Of a stretch of DNA of 7,320 nucleotides, positions 6,169 through 7,320 are shown one piece after another. The notes beneath the pieces are model-generated. The model did not search any database and had not been told where the DNA came from. It worked only from the letters and a program-made list of their open reading frames with translations. Origin of the DNA: Mycobacterium sp. (GTDB lineage Bacteria; Actinomycetota; Actinomycetes; Mycobacteriales; Mycobacteriaceae). Positions within the stretch are counted from its first letter, which is position 1. Each line of letters starts with the position of its first letter. The translations under genes and the position numbers were made by a program. The stretch is taken from positions 1 to 7,320 of the forward strand of contig JAHFVB010000254.1 of the NCBI GenBank assembly GCA_023264755.1, written 5' to 3'.

Positions 6169-7025
6169 TATCCCGACAGGTTGAAGTTGCCGTTGGAGCC
6201 GTAGACGGCCAGCGACACCAGCAGGGTCACCGACACGACCACGATCAGGGAGGTGCGTACCGCGTTGCCGACTGCGACGCCGACCCCGGACGGCCCGCCG
6301 GTGGCGTAGTAGCCGTAGTAGGTGTGGATCAACAGGATCGTCAGTGCCATCAGCAACGCCTGCAGGAAGCTCCACAGCAAGTCGATCGGGTTGAGGAACG
6401 TGTTGAAGTAGTGGTCGTAGAGGCCACCGGATTGGCCGAACAGGAACACCGTGGTGAACCGGGAGGCCATGAACGACAGGATCACTGCGATCGAGTACAG
6501 CGGGGTGATCGCGATCATCCCGGCCACGATGCGGGTGGACACCAGATATTCGATCGGACGGATGCCCATCGACTCCAGCGCGTCGATCTCCTCGTTGATC
6601 CGCATCGCACCCAGTTGCGCGGTGGCGCCGGCCCCGAAGGTGGCGGCCAACCCGATCCCGGCGATCACCGGAGCGGCGATGCGGACGTTGATGAACGCCG
6701 AGAGGAATCCGGTCAGCGCTTCGATGCCGATGTTGCCCAGCGAGCTGTAGCCCTGCACCGCCAGCGTGCCGCCGGTAGCCAGCGTCAGGAACCCGACGAT
6801 GACCAGCGTGCCGCCGATCATCGCCAACACCCCTGCGCCCATGGAGATCTCGGCGATCAGCCGCACGATCTCCTTGCGGAAGTGCCCGGCCGCGTGAAAC
6901 GTGCCGCCGATGGCCTTGCCGAAGAACAGCGTCTGATCGCCGATGCGGCCCAGCGTCCCGACCGGACGGCCAAAGGTCCGGAAGACCCGGGGGTAGGTGC
7001 CGCGCAATACCTGCATGGTGCCCAT
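6168..7025 (-). CDS. yrbEB: YrbEB-type Mce permease subunit (MlaE family)
   Basis: A complete 285-residue polytopic membrane protein of normal length for YrbE permeases. After a basic, amphipathic N-terminus (about 1-55) come hydrophobic stretches near residues 62-86, 115-135, 165-188, 220-238 and 257-276. The MlaE-family signature is clear: GAGATAQLGAMRINEEIDAL at 131-150 followed by ESMGI, then LVSTRIVAGM at 161-170. Near the end HTYYGYYATGG (234-244) leads into GVGVAVGNAV, the counterpart of the YrbEA loop. In the family this subunit dimerises with YrbEA, sits under the MceA-F tunnel and couples to the MceG ATPase for lipid import. I chose the ATG at 7025, 7 nt after the yrbEA stop. A second in-frame ATG at 7016 (residue 4) is possible, and neither has a convincing Shine-Dalgarno, so translation is probably coupled to yrbEA. 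It ends in TAG at 6170-6168. Confidence 0.96.
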   Translation of the reverse strand: MGTMQVLRGTYPRVFRTFGRPVGTLGRIGDQTLFFGKAIGGTFHAAGHFRKEIVRLIAEISMGAGVLAMIGGTLVIVGFLTLATGGTLAVQGYSSLGNIGIEALTGFLSAFINVRIAAPVIAGIGLAATFGAGATAQLGAMRINEEIDALESMGIRPIEYLVSTRIVAGMIAITPLYSIAVILSFMASRFTTVFLFGQSGGLYDHYFNTFLNPIDLLWSFLQALLMALTILLIHTYYGYYATGGPSGVGVAVGNAVRTSLIVVVSVTLLVSLAVYGSNGNFNLSG

Positions 7026-7032
7026 CGCCGGC

Positions 7033-7320
7033 CTACTTCGCCGTCATCTGGATGCCGATGGCGGTGACCACCACGTTGATCACGAACAACGCCATGAACG
7101 CGAACACCACCGTCTCGTTGACCGCGTTGCCCACCGCCTTGGCCCCGCCCCCGGTGATGGTCAGCCCGCGATAGCAGGCCACCAGCCCGGCGATCAGCCC
7201 GAACAGCAGCGCCTTGACGCACGAGATGATCACCTCGGGCACTCCGGTCAACAGCGTGATGCCGGCCGCGAACGCACCGGGGTTGACGTCCTGGACGAAG
7301 ATCGAGAACAAGTATCCACC
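7033..7320 (-). CDS. yrbEA: YrbEA-type Mce permease subunit (MlaE family), C-terminal part
   Basis: This is the last 95 codons of an integral membrane protein whose start lies beyond the window edge. The frame is open to base 7320 and ends in TAG at 7035-7033. The TTG at 7311 is an internal Leu codon, not a real start, because the reading continues upstream as Gly-Gly-Tyr. Visible are a hydrophobic helix (ITLLTGVPEVIISCVKALLF), a short cytoplasmic-type loop with YRGLTITGGGAKAVGNAVN, and a final hydrophobic helix before the terminal MTAK. The glycine-rich YxG...GG...VGxAV loop matches the C-terminal loop of MlaE/YrbE permeases and recurs in the next gene. In the family, YrbEA pairs with YrbEB to form the inner-membrane base of the Mce lipid importer and contacts the MceG ATPase. 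It is the first visible gene of the operon, 7 nt before yrbEB. Which numbered YrbE paralogue it is cannot be decided. Confidence 0.93.
   Translation of the reverse strand, partial: GGYLFSIFVQDVNPGAFAAGITLLTGVPEVIISCVKALLFGLIAGLVACYRGLTITGGGAKAVGNAVNETVVFAFMALFVINVVVTAIGIQMTAK

Overview
The window is an internal stretch of a mycobacterial-type mce operon, lying entirely on the minus strand. Transcription runs from high to low coordinates. The high G+C content, the GTG/ATG starts, the near-absence of intergenic DNA and the gene order yrbE-yrbE-mce-mce-mce-mce-mce(lipoprotein) all fit Mycobacterium or a close actinomycete such as Mycolicibacterium, Nocardia or Rhodococcus. I cannot say from sequence alone which numbered operon (mce1 to mce4 or a further paralogue) this is.

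Layout in transcription order: the 3' end of yrbEA (7320-7033, 5' end outside the window); yrbEB (7025-6168); mceA (6155-4962); mceB (4965-3940); mceC (3940-2849); mceD (2852-1299); and mceE, an LprK-like lipoprotein gene (1302-1), which is still open at the window edge. mceF would be expected beyond position 1, and the start of yrbEA beyond 7320. Gene junctions are +7 nt, +12 nt, -4 nt, -1 nt, -4 nt and -4 nt. Coding sequence therefore covers the whole window except 19 bases. There is no gene-free stretch, no internal promoter or rho-independent terminator that I can support, and no tRNA, rRNA, IS element or CRISPR.

How the genes work together: YrbEA and YrbEB are MlaE-type permease subunits in the inner membrane. 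MceA to MceE each carry one MCE domain behind an N-terminal membrane anchor (or lipid anchor in MceE), followed by a long helical segment. In the characterised mycobacterial Mce1 machinery the Mce subunits form a heterohexameric tunnel across the periplasm on a YrbEAB base, powered by an MceG (Mkl) ATPase encoded elsewhere, and import lipids. The cargo of this operon cannot be read from the sequence.

This is a recognisable family rather than a new system. The points worth a second look are a cysteine pattern that splits the subunits, a contrast in start-site types along the operon, proline-rich tails on MceD and MceE with a small internal duplication in MceD, a less common lipobox residue in MceE, and two perfect inverted repeats at the distal end of mceE.
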